A DNA stretch of 23,678 nucleotides from an uncultured Kiloniellales bacterium (GCA_947259625.1 CAMYMY010000017.1:1-23678), one strand, 5' to 3'; positions 6,905 through 14,487 are shown, counted from the stretch's first letter. Numbers and translations: made by a program. The notes: a model not told the origin generated them from the letters alone.

Positions 6905-7669
6905 CTAGCTCCAACGGGAGGCCGGGGCGAAGAGGGGGTGGCGTGAGCGGGTGACGGCGGCGTAGACCATCTCGGTCAGGGTCACTAGGTCGAAGACCGG
7001 CAGGTTAACCCTTTGCTGAATGGCGTCGGCAAAGGGCGACATGTCGGTGCATTCCAGGACCAGCGCGCCGACCTCCGGGTGGGTCCCCGCCAGCCGTTCG
7101 GCGGCGGCAACGATCTCCGCTTCGAGCTTGTCGAAATCGATGCGGTTGCGCTCGGCCTCGATGATGACGCTGTCGAACTCCTCGCTGCCGTCCATGCCCT
7201 CGATGCAGACCGGGACGTTGCCGGCGCCGGCCGCCTCCAGGTGGGCGGGCGTCAGCCTCGCCTTGCTCGCCGTCAGCACGCCGACCTTCTGGCCCCGCTT
7301 CAACTGGCTCTGCACCAGGGGCAGCTGAACGAGGCTCGACATGAAGACCGGGATGTCGACGGCGTCCGCCAGCTCGCGCTGATAGAGCGCGAGAAACCCG
7401 CAGCTCCCCGTGATCGCCCGGACGCCGTCCCGTTCGAGCTCCCGCACCGCACGGAGAAAGGGCTCGAGCAGATCGGGCCCGGGGTCCCTCAGCAGCTTCT
7501 TGACCGTCGCGCCCTCGACGACCTTGTAGGACACCGGGAAGCCGAAGGTCAGCGCGTTCTTGACGTGCCCGGGCGGCTTCGCGAAGGAGCTGTCGAGGCT
7601 GAGAATGCCGATGCCGACGCCGTAGATATTCGCACCGCCCTCGTGGCTGCCGAGCTTCTGTGCGGACAT
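6905..7669 (-). CDS. Asp/Glu/hydantoin racemase family protein
   Basis: 254 residues of the cofactor-independent Asp/Glu racemase superfamily. The two catalytic cysteines expected for proton removal and return on opposite faces are visible: Cys90 in 'ITGSCGFLALYQ' and Cys207 in 'VLECTDMSPF'. The substrate could be an amino acid, hydantoin or a related acid; the AroM/hydantoin-racemase-like spacing does not settle this. The ATG at 7667-7669 is preceded by AGGGGGAG. It starts 26 bp after the PLP decarboxylase gene, so the two are almost certainly one operon. That suggests it supplies or consumes a stereoisomer of the same substrate. The 3' end abuts a short tandem repeat and the inverted-repeat element. 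Confidence 0.88.
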   Translation of the reverse strand: MSAQKLGSHEGGANIYGVGIGILSLDSSFAKPPGHVKNALTFGFPVSYKVVEGATVKKLLRDPGPDLLEPFLRAVRELERDGVRAITGSCGFLALYQRELADAVDIPVFMSSLVQLPLVQSQLKRGQKVGVLTASKARLTPAHLEAAGAGNVPVCIEGMDGSEEFDSVIIEAERNRIDFDKLEAEIVAAAERLAGTHPEVGALVLECTDMSPFADAIQQRVNLPVFDLVTLTEMVYAAVTRSRHPLFAPASRWS

Positions 7670-7695
7670 GGCGTCTTGCTCCCCCTCTCCGCCCC

Positions 7696-8994
7696 TCACC
7701 CCGCGCAATCGCGTAGCGCCTCGTCGAGGATCGCGAGGCCGCTGTCGAGCTCGTCGCGGGTAACGGTGAGCGGCGGGGCGATGCGGAAGACGCCGCCCAG
7801 GCCCGGGAGTTGGGCGATATTCATGGAAAGGCCCAGCTCCAGGCAGCGCCGCGCGACCCGCGCGCCCAGCTCCGGCGCCGGGGTCTTCTTGGCCCGGTCC
7901 GCGACGACCTCCATGCCAAGCAGAAGGCCGCGGCCACGCACGTCGCCGATGCACTCGTAGCGCTGCTGCAGGGCCTCGAGCCCGGCTCTCAGGTGCGCGC
8001 CCATCTCCTCGGCCCGCTCTGCCAGGCGCTCGCGCGCCAGCACGTCGAGCACGGCCAGGCCGATCTCGGCCGGCAGCGGGTCGGAGACGTGCGAGGTATA
8101 GTAGAGGAAGCCCTTTTCGAAGCAGTCGGCCTCGATCTCGGCGCTGGTCACCGTGGCGGCCAGCGGCAGCCCGGCGCCGAGCGTCTTCGACAGGGTCAGG
8201 ATGTCGGGCGCGGTGCCCTGCTGCTCGAAGGCGAAGTTGGCGCCGACCCTGCCGAGCCCGGTCTGTGCCTCGTCCAGCACCAGCAGCATGCCGCGCTCGG
8301 TACACTTCTCCTTGAGCCGGGGGAGGTAGCCCGGCGGCAGCTCGACCACGCCGCCGACGCTGAGGATCGGCTCGACGATAACCGCGGCGCCGGCGCCGAC
8401 CGACTGCCGGTCCACGAGGTCGAAGCCCAGCTCGAGGCAGGCTAGGCCGCAGGAAGCGCGCTCCATGGCGAGCGGGCAGCGGTAGCAGTTGGGCGCCGGC
8501 AGCGCCATGCTGCCCGGCGCCGCCGGCCCATAGCCCTTGCGCCCGGCCGCGTAGGTGCTCGACGAGACGCCGGCCGTCATGCCGTGCCACGAGCCGGTGA
8601 AGCCGACCACTTCGAAGCCGCCGGTGTGCAGCTTGGCCATGCGCAGCGCCGCCTCGTTGGACTCGCTGCCGGTGCTGACCAGCAGCGCCTTATCGAGCCC
8701 ATCGGGGAGCAGCCCGGCCAGGCGCTTGCAGAGCGCGACGACGGGCTCCGAAAGCATGCCGCTGAACAGGTGCAGCGCGCCCTCCATGGCCCGGCGCATG
8801 GCGGCCAGCACCTCGGGATGGTTGTGGCCGAGGGTCGCGCACATCTGGCCGGAGGTGAAATCGAGGATCGCGCGGCCGTCGCGGGCGTAGATGTAGGAGC
8901 CCCGCGCGCGTTCCACGAAATAGGGCGCGAAGCTGCCGCCGTAGCGCACGACGTGGTCGTCGACGGCCTGCCAGAGATCCTGATCGTCGGTCAT
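7696..8994 (-). CDS. dgdA: Class III PLP enzyme, 2,2-dialkylglycine decarboxylase-like
   Basis: 432 residues, closely resembling 2,2-dialkylglycine decarboxylase along its whole length, from 'VRYGGSFAPYFVERARGSYIY' to 'GVFRIAPPLT'. That enzyme decarboxylates alpha,alpha-disubstituted amino acids such as 2-aminoisobutyrate and then transaminates pyruvate. Its key residues are all here: Gln50 ('TSGQMCATLGH'), Trp136 ('SWHGMT'), Ser212 ('EPILSVGG'), Asp241 ('LDEAQTG'), Lys270 as the PLP Schiff base ('LSKTLGAGLPLA') and Arg404. One difference is a four-cysteine stretch 170-186 (C-x2-C-x8-C-x3-C), which I do not recall in the Burkholderia enzyme but which occurs in other class III aminotransferases. 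A plain aminotransferase is therefore the main alternative. The ATG at 8994 has a weak ribosome site; no better in-frame start is obvious. First gene of a two-gene operon with the racemase. Confidence 0.82.
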   Translation of the reverse strand: MTDDQDLWQAVDDHVVRYGGSFAPYFVERARGSYIYARDGRAILDFTSGQMCATLGHNHPEVLAAMRRAMEGALHLFSGMLSEPVVALCKRLAGLLPDGLDKALLVSTGSESNEAALRMAKLHTGGFEVVGFTGSWHGMTAGVSSSTYAAGRKGYGPAAPGSMALPAPNCYRCPLAMERASCGLACLELGFDLVDRQSVGAGAAVIVEPILSVGGVVELPPGYLPRLKEKCTERGMLLVLDEAQTGLGRVGANFAFEQQGTAPDILTLSKTLGAGLPLAATVTSAEIEADCFEKGFLYYTSHVSDPLPAEIGLAVLDVLARERLAERAEEMGAHLRAGLEALQQRYECIGDVRGRGLLLGMEVVADRAKKTPAPELGARVARRCLELGLSMNIAQLPGLGGVFRIAPPLTVTRDELDSGLAILDEALRDCAG

Positions 8995-9259
8995 GGCGCC
9001 ATCATGGAACGCCCGCGGGACGGGGGCAAGCGCGGACGGCGCGAGGCGGCCCGACGATCGCCCGGAGGGCGCGTCTCGAGCGCCCACGAGGATAGGCGAC
9101 GGTTTTTCGGATCCGCTCACGATCGTGGTTAACGTGGTTCGGAAATCGCCGTCGGAATCGGCGAGCGGCGTCGAATCGATCCCGCGGTTTACGGCTTGGT
9201 TACCTTGGTCTGCTAGAGAATTGGGTCGGCCGTTTTCGAACTTGGAGTCTCAGCTTCTC
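8995..9259. other. Divergent intergenic region
   Basis: 265 bp between the PLP decarboxylase gene (-) and the 93-residue gene (+), so it should hold both promoters. I see no convincing -35/-10 pair. Notable sequences are a perfect 10-bp palindrome CACGATCGTG at 9118-9127, followed by GTTAAC, and a small TCGCCG/CGGCGA hairpin near 9147-9165. The palindrome could be an operator; nothing confirms it. Confidence 0.4.
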
Positions 9260-9541
9260 GTGTCCGTTATCACGCTCAACCGCAAGGGTCTTTCCGAGAC
9301 CGACGTTTCCGTTCTGACCGCGCTCAGCTACAAACTGAGCGCGCAGAGGCTCGGCGGCGCGTGCGTCCCGGCGATCATGGACGACGGTGAGCGGATGGCC
9401 GCCATCCTGAACCCGGATAACGAGGTCATCCTGTTCGGGTTCGGAAGAGACCGGCGCGGCTACTACGTTTTTGATTGGGAAGGGAGGCCGCTGGTCGAGG
9501 GCTGCTCCTGCATCGACGAAATATTGGCCGTGTTCGCATAG
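9260..9541 (+). CDS. Hypothetical protein, 93 residues
   Basis: From the GTG at 9260 the product is 93 residues, starting VSVITLNRKGLSE. It looks like a small mixed alpha/beta soluble protein with strand-like segments 'EVILFGFGRD', 'GYYVFDWEGRPLVEG' and a 'CSC' near the end. I do not recognise the family. A GGAG lies about 12 nt before the GTG, a little far; TTG codons upstream would lengthen the N-terminus, so the start is uncertain. It is followed by an AT-rich gap and the MucR-type regulator gene on the same strand, which has its own strong promoter. Confidence 0.6.
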   Translation: MSVITLNRKGLSETDVSVLTALSYKLSAQRLGGACVPAIMDDGERMAAILNPDNEVILFGFGRDRRGYYVFDWEGRPLVEGCSCIDEILAVFA

Positions 9542-9615
9542 CCGGCTATTTTGTAGCGAGACCATGATGATTTGACTGTATGAATGGTTATGAATTCCTA
9601 CCGCCTAAATCTGCC

Positions 9616-9645
9616 TTGATAAAAGTATCTCTAACAATTTATAAT
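9616..9645 (+). promoter_or_regulatory. Strong sigma70-type promoter for the MucR-like gene
   Basis: TTGATA (9616-9621), an 18-bp spacer, and a perfect TATAAT (9640-9645), inside an AT-rich stretch (about 9545-9655) that stands out from the GC-rich surroundings. Transcription should begin near 9652, about 29 nt before the chosen ATG at 9681. MucR/Ros proteins bind AT-rich DNA upstream of their own genes, so autoregulation here is plausible but inferred. Confidence 0.75.
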
Positions 9646-9680
9646 GCCCCAGTTCAATGATACTGGACGGGGAGAAGGGT

Positions 9681-10091
9681 ATGTTAGAGGGCAGCAACGA
9701 TAATTCGTCGTTTAGGTTGATTTCGAAGATAGTGTCGGCCTACGTGGCCAATAATAACCTGCCGCCCAGTGAGCTTCCGCAACTCATCAGGACCGTGCAC
9801 GAGGCCCTGATGAACCCGGGCGAGGCGGCCCCGGAACGGCCCGAGCCGGCGGTGCCGGTCAAGAAGTCCGTCAGGCCCGACTACATCGTCTGTCTCGAGG
9901 ACGGAAAGAAGCTGAAGATGCTCAAGCGCCACCTCAGGACGTCCTTCGGCTTGTCGCCCGACGAGTACCGGACCAAGTGGTCCCTGCCCTCGGACTATCC
10001 GATGGTCGCACCCAAGTACGCCAAGACGCGCAGCGAACTGGCCAAGAAGATCGGGCTCGGCCGAAAGGCGCGGAGTCCGGGCAAGGCTTAG
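9681..10091 (+). CDS. mucR: MucR/Ros family transcriptional regulator
   Basis: 136 residues. The C-terminal half 'PDYIVCLEDGKKLKMLKRHL' followed by 'LSPDEYRTKWSLPSDYPMVAP' and 'RSELAKKIGLGRK' is diagnostic of the MucR/Ros family, H-NS-like global silencers of alphaproteobacteria with a prokaryotic zinc-finger-type DNA-binding fold. Of the four Ros zinc ligands (C-x2-C-x9-H-x4-H) only Cys71 and His84 remain; Asp74 and Phe89 occupy the others, so the domain may fold without a classical zinc site. I chose the ATG at 9681 because GGGGAGAAGG ends 2 nt before it; an ATG at 9657 is also in frame but lies almost on the predicted transcription start. The N-terminal half (about 10-45) is helical and would mediate oligomerisation. 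Confidence 0.93.
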   Translation: MLEGSNDNSSFRLISKIVSAYVANNNLPPSELPQLIRTVHEALMNPGEAAPERPEPAVPVKKSVRPDYIVCLEDGKKLKMLKRHLRTSFGLSPDEYRTKWSLPSDYPMVAPKYAKTRSELAKKIGLGRKARSPGKA

Positions 10092-10138
10092 ACCGAACGG
10101 CCCCGGCGGGAATTGCGACGCCGGAAGGCCGGCCGGCA

Positions 10139-11020
10139 TCACGCCTGCAGGAGCTGGTGGCGGAAGAACGCGACGTTGGTGACGAGGCCGGGCAGCAGCC
10201 ACTGGAACAGCCGGCACACGGCGAGCACCTCCTCGAGCGGCGCGTCGGCCGCGGCCGCTTCGCGCAGGGCCGCTGGGCTCAGCCCGCCCGGGTTCGGCAA
10301 GCCGCCCCGCGCCGCTTCGACCATGCGCTCGTGATAGGTCCTGCAGTGCGCCTCGTGCACCGGGCTTCCGGCGTGCGGCTGTAGGTCCGCCCAGGCCAAG
10401 GCGAAGTAGCTGGGCCAGCGGGCGAAGGCCCGGTAGTCGGTATTGACGAAGGGCAGGCCGAGCGTCCGCTTGACGTCCTCGTAGACCGCCCGGGTCGGCG
10501 CGTCGGCGTGGTGCGCCTCCATCAGCACGAAGGGCACAGAGACCTCGGGCGCGTGCCGTCCCTCGTAGGCCGGCGCCTCACCAACACCGGCCATCGCGCC
10601 GCCCTCCATCAGCAGTCGCGCGATCGTCGCAATGAGCGCATAGGGATGGTTGCCGTGGGAGAACACCTCGACAGCGGCCCTTATCCCCTCGACTTCGCGC
10701 GGCGCATAGCCGAGCGCGGCGAGCCGTCCGACGATCGGCGGCGAGTCGAGCTCCGCCACCGCCGCCTCGATGAATGCGCGGTTTTCCTGGAACGCCTCGA
10801 CGAAGGACGCACTCGCCACCAGGGGCTTCAAGCCGCGCCACAGCTCGCCGAAGAACGTCGGATAGTGGGCGTAGGCCATGGTGACGACGCCCATCCAGGG
10901 CACCTGAAGCGCCGCCTTGACCTCGCCGTACCACCGGGCGACCTGGCCGTCCGCCTGATACTCCGGAAGCGGATGGATCGCCGGGACCGGGTCCGGAAAG
11001 ATGCGCGGCAGTTGGGTCAT
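10139..11020 (-). CDS. DehI-family (2-haloacid dehalogenase-like) protein
   Basis: 293 residues matching the all-helical DehI family, whose founder hydrolyses both D- and L-2-haloacids. Resemblances include 'YGEVKAALQVPWMGVV' (31-46), 'VEVFSHGNHPYALI' (117-130), and 'NTDYRAFARWPSYFAL' (193-208), where Asp195 aligns with the catalytic Asp of DehI. The 'HGNHPY' stretch matches the family's 'YGNPKY' region. Many family members have no proven dehalogenase activity, so the reaction is uncertain. The ATG at 11018-11020 has GGGAGGG upstream. It starts 25 bp after thrC and is the last gene of the dgcN-dgcA-thrC operon, facing the MucR gene. Confidence 0.82.
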   Translation of the reverse strand: MTQLPRIFPDPVPAIHPLPEYQADGQVARWYGEVKAALQVPWMGVVTMAYAHYPTFFGELWRGLKPLVASASFVEAFQENRAFIEAAVAELDSPPIVGRLAALGYAPREVEGIRAAVEVFSHGNHPYALIATIARLLMEGGAMAGVGEAPAYEGRHAPEVSVPFVLMEAHHADAPTRAVYEDVKRTLGLPFVNTDYRAFARWPSYFALAWADLQPHAGSPVHEAHCRTYHERMVEAARGGLPNPGGLSPAALREAAAADAPLEEVLAVCRLFQWLLPGLVTNVAFFRHQLLQA

Positions 11021-11045
11021 GGTCGGTTTCCCTCCCGGCGGTCTC

Positions 11046-12302
11046 CTAGAGCGCCGCGTAGTCGATCGGCTTGTGGCGGTCGAGGCGGCTGGTGACCTCG
11101 GGCAGGGGGTATTTCAGGCCGGTGGCGCAGTTGTAGAGCACGCAGCGATCCTGTGGCCCGACCCGGCCGGCGGCGAGCGCCTGCTTGTAGGCCGCGTAGG
11201 TCGCCGCGCCCTCGGGGCAGAGCAGCAGACCCTCGGTCTTGGCGACCTCGTCGACGCCGGCCAGGATCGCCTCGTCGGTGACGGCGATCGCGAAGCCGCC
11301 GCTTTCGCGCACGGCGCGCAGGATCAGGAAGTCGCCGACCGCGATCGGCACGCGGATACCGGCGGCGATGGTGTGCGCGTCCGGCCACAGCGGCGCGTGC
11401 TCCTCGCCCTCCTCGAAGGCCTTGACGATGGGCGCGCAGCCGGTCGACTGGACCGCCACCATGCGCGGGCGCTTGGAGCCGATCCAGCCGATCGCCTCCA
11501 GCTCCGCGAAGGCCTTCCACATGCCGATCAGGCCGGTGCCGCCGCCGGTCGGGTAGAAGATCACGTCGGGCAGCTCCCAGCCGAACTGCTCGGCCAACTC
11601 CAGGCCCATGGTCTTCTTGCCCTCGATACGGTAGGGCTCCTTGAGGGTCGAGAGATCGAACCAGCCGGTCGCCGCCTTGCCCTCGCCGACCAACTTGCCG
11701 CAGTCGTTGATCAGGCCGTTGACCTGGTAGACCGCAGCGCCCTGGACCGCCATCTCCGAGACCGCGACGGCGGGCGCGTCGTCAGGGCAGAAGATCGTGC
11801 TGCGCAGGCCCGCGCGCTTGGCGTAGGCCGCCATGGCCGCGCCGGCGTTGCCGGCGGTCGGCATGGCCAGGTGCTCGAGACCCAGCTCCCTGGCCATGGC
11901 GACCGCGAGCGCCAGGCCGCGCGCCTTGAACGAGCCGGTCGGCAGGCGGCCCTCGTCCTTGACGAAGAGCGCCCCGCCCCCGCCGTTCGCGGCCTCGAGG
12001 CGCGGCAGGCGGACGATCGGGGTCGTGACCTCGCCCAGGCTAACCACGTTCTCGGCCTTGCGCACCGGCAGGAACTCGCGGAAGCGCCAGAAGCCGCCGG
12101 GCCGTTCGGCCAAGGCCGCCTTGTTCACGGCCTTGGCGAGCGCTTCCAGGTCGTAGCGCACCAGGAGCGGCTTGCCGGCTTCAGACAGGCCGTGAACCTG
12201 GTCGGCCTCGTAGGCCCGGCCGGTCATCGAGCATTCGAGATGGGTCACGAAGGTCGGCCGCTCTTCGGCCACGGTCGGGTCGCGACTCGGGTCCGGGCTC
12301 AT
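11046..12302 (-). CDS. thrC: Threonine synthase (PLP-dependent)
   Basis: 418 residues of the fold II PLP family, with threonine synthase as best fit. The PLP lysine is Lys126 in 'PTGSFKARGL'; 'PTAGNAGAAMAAYA' (148-161) holds the phosphate/Asn contacts, and 'YPTGGGTGLIGMWKAF' supplies the glycine-rich phosphate loop. The N-terminal 'THLECSMTGRAYEADQVHGL' is the short metal-like or lid segment common in ThrC. Threonine synthase converts O-phospho-homoserine to threonine. Its ATG lies 1 bp after the dgcA stop, so the genes are coupled, an unusual partner for a biosynthetic enzyme. A related lyase acting on another phosphorylated or substituted amino acid is the alternative. Confidence 0.85.
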   Translation of the reverse strand: MSPDPSRDPTVAEERPTFVTHLECSMTGRAYEADQVHGLSEAGKPLLVRYDLEALAKAVNKAALAERPGGFWRFREFLPVRKAENVVSLGEVTTPIVRLPRLEAANGGGGALFVKDEGRLPTGSFKARGLALAVAMARELGLEHLAMPTAGNAGAAMAAYAKRAGLRSTIFCPDDAPAVAVSEMAVQGAAVYQVNGLINDCGKLVGEGKAATGWFDLSTLKEPYRIEGKKTMGLELAEQFGWELPDVIFYPTGGGTGLIGMWKAFAELEAIGWIGSKRPRMVAVQSTGCAPIVKAFEEGEEHAPLWPDAHTIAAGIRVPIAVGDFLILRAVRESGGFAIAVTDEAILAGVDEVAKTEGLLLCPEGAATYAAYKQALAAGRVGPQDRCVLYNCATGLKYPLPEVTSRLDRHKPIDYAAL

Positions 12303-12303
12303 G

Positions 12304-13284
12304 TCATCCCCACAGTTCGGGTTCGGGCGGGCGGATCAGGCTGCCCTCGAAGACGAGGCCCTCGGGCCGGTCGTGTTCGAGCAGCAGGGGGCCGTCGAGG
12401 TCGACGATTTGGGCGTCCCGGGCGACCAGGAAGGCCGGGGCCATGGCCAGCGAGGTGGCCAGCATGCAGCCGACCATGACGCCGTAGCCTTCGGCCTGGG
12501 CCGCGGCCTTGAGGCGGAGCGCCTCGGTCAGGCCGCCGGTCTTGTCCAGCTTGATGTTGACCATGTCGTAGCGCCCGGCGAGCCTGCCCAGCGAGGCCGT
12601 GTCGTGGCAGGATTCGTCGGCCGCGACCGCGACCGGACGCTGCATCGTCGCGAGCGCCGCGTCGTGGCCGGCGGGCAGCGGCTGCTCGATCATCTCGACG
12701 CCGAGCACGGCAAGGTGCGGCGCCAGCTCGGCGTAGAGCCCCGGCGCCCAGCCCTCGTTGGCGTCGACGATCAGGCGAGTCTCCGGCGCGGCCTCGCGCA
12801 CGGCCTCGACCCGGGCCAGATCCTCCGGCCCCGCGAGCTTCAGCTTCAGGAGCGGGCGCCAGGCGTTCTCGGCCGCCGCGCGGGCCATGGCCTCCGCCGT
12901 ATCGAGCGACAAGGTATAGGCGGTCGTCACCGGCCCGGGCGCGGCCTGGCCGAGCAGTTCCCAGACCCTGTGGCCGGCCTGCTTGGCCTCCAGGTCCCAG
13001 AAGGCACAGTCGACCGCATTGCGGGCGGCCCCGGCGGGCAGCAGGCGCTGCAGGCCGCTGCGGTCGAGACCGCCCGACAGCGGCCCGCGCAGCCCCTCGA
13101 TCGCCTGGACGACGCCCTCCACGGTCTCACCGTAGCGGGCATAGGGCACGCATTCGCCGCGGCCCCGCGCGCCGGCGGCGGTGAGTTCCACGACGACTAC
13201 CTCGACCGCTGTTCTGCTGCCGCGCGAGATCGTGAAGCTGCCGCGGAGCGGCCAGGTCTCGGCTCTGACGGCAAGCTCGGTCAT
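12304..13284 (-). CDS. dgcA: N-acetyl-D-glutamate racemase / dipeptide epimerase family (DgcA)
   Basis: 326 residues of the enolase superfamily, dipeptide-epimerase branch. Lys147 and Lys149 ('LLKLKLAG'), the metal ligands Asp174 ('VDANEGW'), Glu200 ('IEQPL') and Asp223 ('ADES'), and Lys245 ('NIKLDKTGG') match L-Ala-D/L-Glu epimerase with a constant offset. Lys149 and Lys245 would be the two-sided acid/base pair. Alone this would read as an Ala-Glu epimerase. Because it overlaps the DgcN gene by 4 bp (ATGA), the better call is DgcA, which racemises N-acetyl-D-glutamate to the L-form. Peptidoglycan-derived dipeptides remain an alternative substrate. Confidence 0.85.
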   Translation of the reverse strand: MTELAVRAETWPLRGSFTISRGSRTAVEVVVVELTAAGARGRGECVPYARYGETVEGVVQAIEGLRGPLSGGLDRSGLQRLLPAGAARNAVDCAFWDLEAKQAGHRVWELLGQAAPGPVTTAYTLSLDTAEAMARAAAENAWRPLLKLKLAGPEDLARVEAVREAAPETRLIVDANEGWAPGLYAELAPHLAVLGVEMIEQPLPAGHDAALATMQRPVAVAADESCHDTASLGRLAGRYDMVNIKLDKTGGLTEALRLKAAAQAEGYGVMVGCMLATSLAMAPAFLVARDAQIVDLDGPLLLEHDRPEGLVFEGSLIRPPEPELWG

Positions 13285-14276
13285 AGCCGGTCGACGATGG
13301 GCACGACGCCGTCCCTGACCGGGTCCACGGCGGGCAGGCCGAGGCGCGCGCCGGTCTCGGCCAGATAGACCGCGGCGTCCCCGGGCGCCATCCGCGAGGT
13401 GTTGACCGCGATGCCGACGCAGGCGACCGCCGGGTTGGTCAGGCGCGCGGCGGCCAAGTTGGCCTCCAGGCAGGCCTCGAGCGACGGCAGGGGATAATCC
13501 GGCAGGCCGCGCATGTGGCCGCGCGTCGGCTCGTGGCAGAGCACGAGGGCGTCGGGCTGGCTACCGTGGATCAGGCCCATCGAGACCCCGGCGAAGGAGG
13601 CGTGGAACAGCGAGCCCTGGCCCTCGACCACGTCCCAGTGGTCGTCGTCGTTGGCCGGGGTCAGTCCCTCGGTGGCGCCGGAGATGAAGTCGGCGACCAC
13701 CGCGTCGACCGAGACCCCATTGCCGGCAATCAGGATGCCGGTCTGGCCGGTGGCGCGGAAGTCGGCCTTCATGCCGCGCGCCCGCATTTCCTTCTCCAGC
13801 GCCAGCGCCGCGAACATCTTGCCGACCGCGCAGTCGGTGCCGACGGTCAGGAGGCGTTTGCCCGGCCGCTTCCTGCCGTTGGCCACTTGGAACCCTTCGC
13901 TCGGATGGCGCACGTCGAACAGGCGGGCGCCGTTGCGCGCGGCCCCGGCCGCCAGGCCCGGCACGTCGGCCAGCTTGCTGTGCAGCCCCGAGGCCAGGTC
14001 CAGGCCGAGCGCGAGCGCGCGCTCCAGCGCTCCGATCCAGCTCTCCGCGATCACGCCGCCCCGGTTGGCCACGCCGACTACCAAGGTCCTGGCACCGGCC
14101 GCCACGGCCTCGTCCAAGGTCATGTCGTTCAGTCCGAGGTCCGCCCGGCAGCCGGGCAGGCGCAGCTGCCCCAGGCACCAGTCCGGCCGCCATTGGGCGA
14201 CGCCCTGGGCGGTCTTGGCGCTCAGCTGGTCCGGCGCGTCGCCTAAGAACAGCAGATAGGGATGTCGGATCTCCAT
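13281..14276 (-). CDS. dgcN: D-glutamate N-acetyltransferase (DgcN, DUF1611 family)
   Basis: 331 residues of the DUF1611 family. The N-terminal domain (about 1-130) carries 'RHPYLLFLGDAPDQLSAKTAQG' split across 4-25 and 'VVGVANRGGVI' (66-76). The C-terminal P-loop-type domain starts with 'LTVGTDCAVGKM' (143-154; loop G146-K153), followed by 'GQTGILIAGNGVSVDAVVADF' around 177-197 and 'VEGQGSLFHASFAG' (217-230). Family members of this type acetylate the amino group of D-glutamate using acetyl-CoA, the first step of a D-glutamate catabolic route completed by DgcA. The ATG at 14274-14276 follows GGGGAGGGACAGGGCGC. First gene of a four-gene operon with dgcA, thrC and a DehI-like gene. Confidence 0.87.
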   Translation of the reverse strand: MEIRHPYLLFLGDAPDQLSAKTAQGVAQWRPDWCLGQLRLPGCRADLGLNDMTLDEAVAAGARTLVVGVANRGGVIAESWIGALERALALGLDLASGLHSKLADVPGLAAGAARNGARLFDVRHPSEGFQVANGRKRPGKRLLTVGTDCAVGKMFAALALEKEMRARGMKADFRATGQTGILIAGNGVSVDAVVADFISGATEGLTPANDDDHWDVVEGQGSLFHASFAGVSMGLIHGSQPDALVLCHEPTRGHMRGLPDYPLPSLEACLEANLAAARLTNPAVACVGIAVNTSRMAPGDAAVYLAETGARLGLPAVDPVRDGVVPIVDRL

Positions 14277-14334
14277 GCGCCCTGTCCCTCCCCTCGTCTC
14301 ACCGGAGCCCCCTTACCCCCAGAGGCCCCGCCGC

Positions 14335-14363
14335 ATGTTATCCGAAACCGGCCGGCTTGTCGC
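14335..14363 (-). promoter_or_regulatory. Possible sigma70-type promoter for the dgcN operon
   Basis: On the minus strand GCGACA (14358-14363), a 17-bp spacer and TAACAT (14335-14340), each 4 of 6 to consensus, about 58 bp before the dgcN start codon. The position is right but the match is weak. Confidence 0.35.
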
Positions 14364-14416
14364 ATGGCCTTCGCCTTGCCTTTTCGGCATGACAGGGCTG
14401 CTGTTATATCCGCACG

Positions 14417-14433
14417 GGCCGCGAGCCGCGGCC
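14417..14433. promoter_or_regulatory. 17-bp GC palindrome upstream of dgcN
   Basis: GGCCGCGAGCCGCGGCC is an inverted repeat of two 7-bp arms around AGC, about 140 bp upstream of dgcN. It could be a regulator site. In such GC-rich DNA chance is also possible. Confidence 0.25.
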
Positions 14434-14487
14434 TGCTCTATCCGCGGCTGGAACGTTCGGTGGCTTCTAAGGGGTGGTGGGTTGACC

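Noticed and set aside
9118..9127. CACGATCGTG palindrome as an operator for the decarboxylase-racemase operon.
   Set aside because: Perfect but only 10 bp, with no promoter found nearby and no regulator gene adjacent, so it is only mentioned in the intergenic entry.
10092..10138. GCCGG/CCGGC stem between the convergent mucR and DehI-like genes.
   Set aside because: Five base pairs without a T-run in GC-rich DNA; expected by chance.
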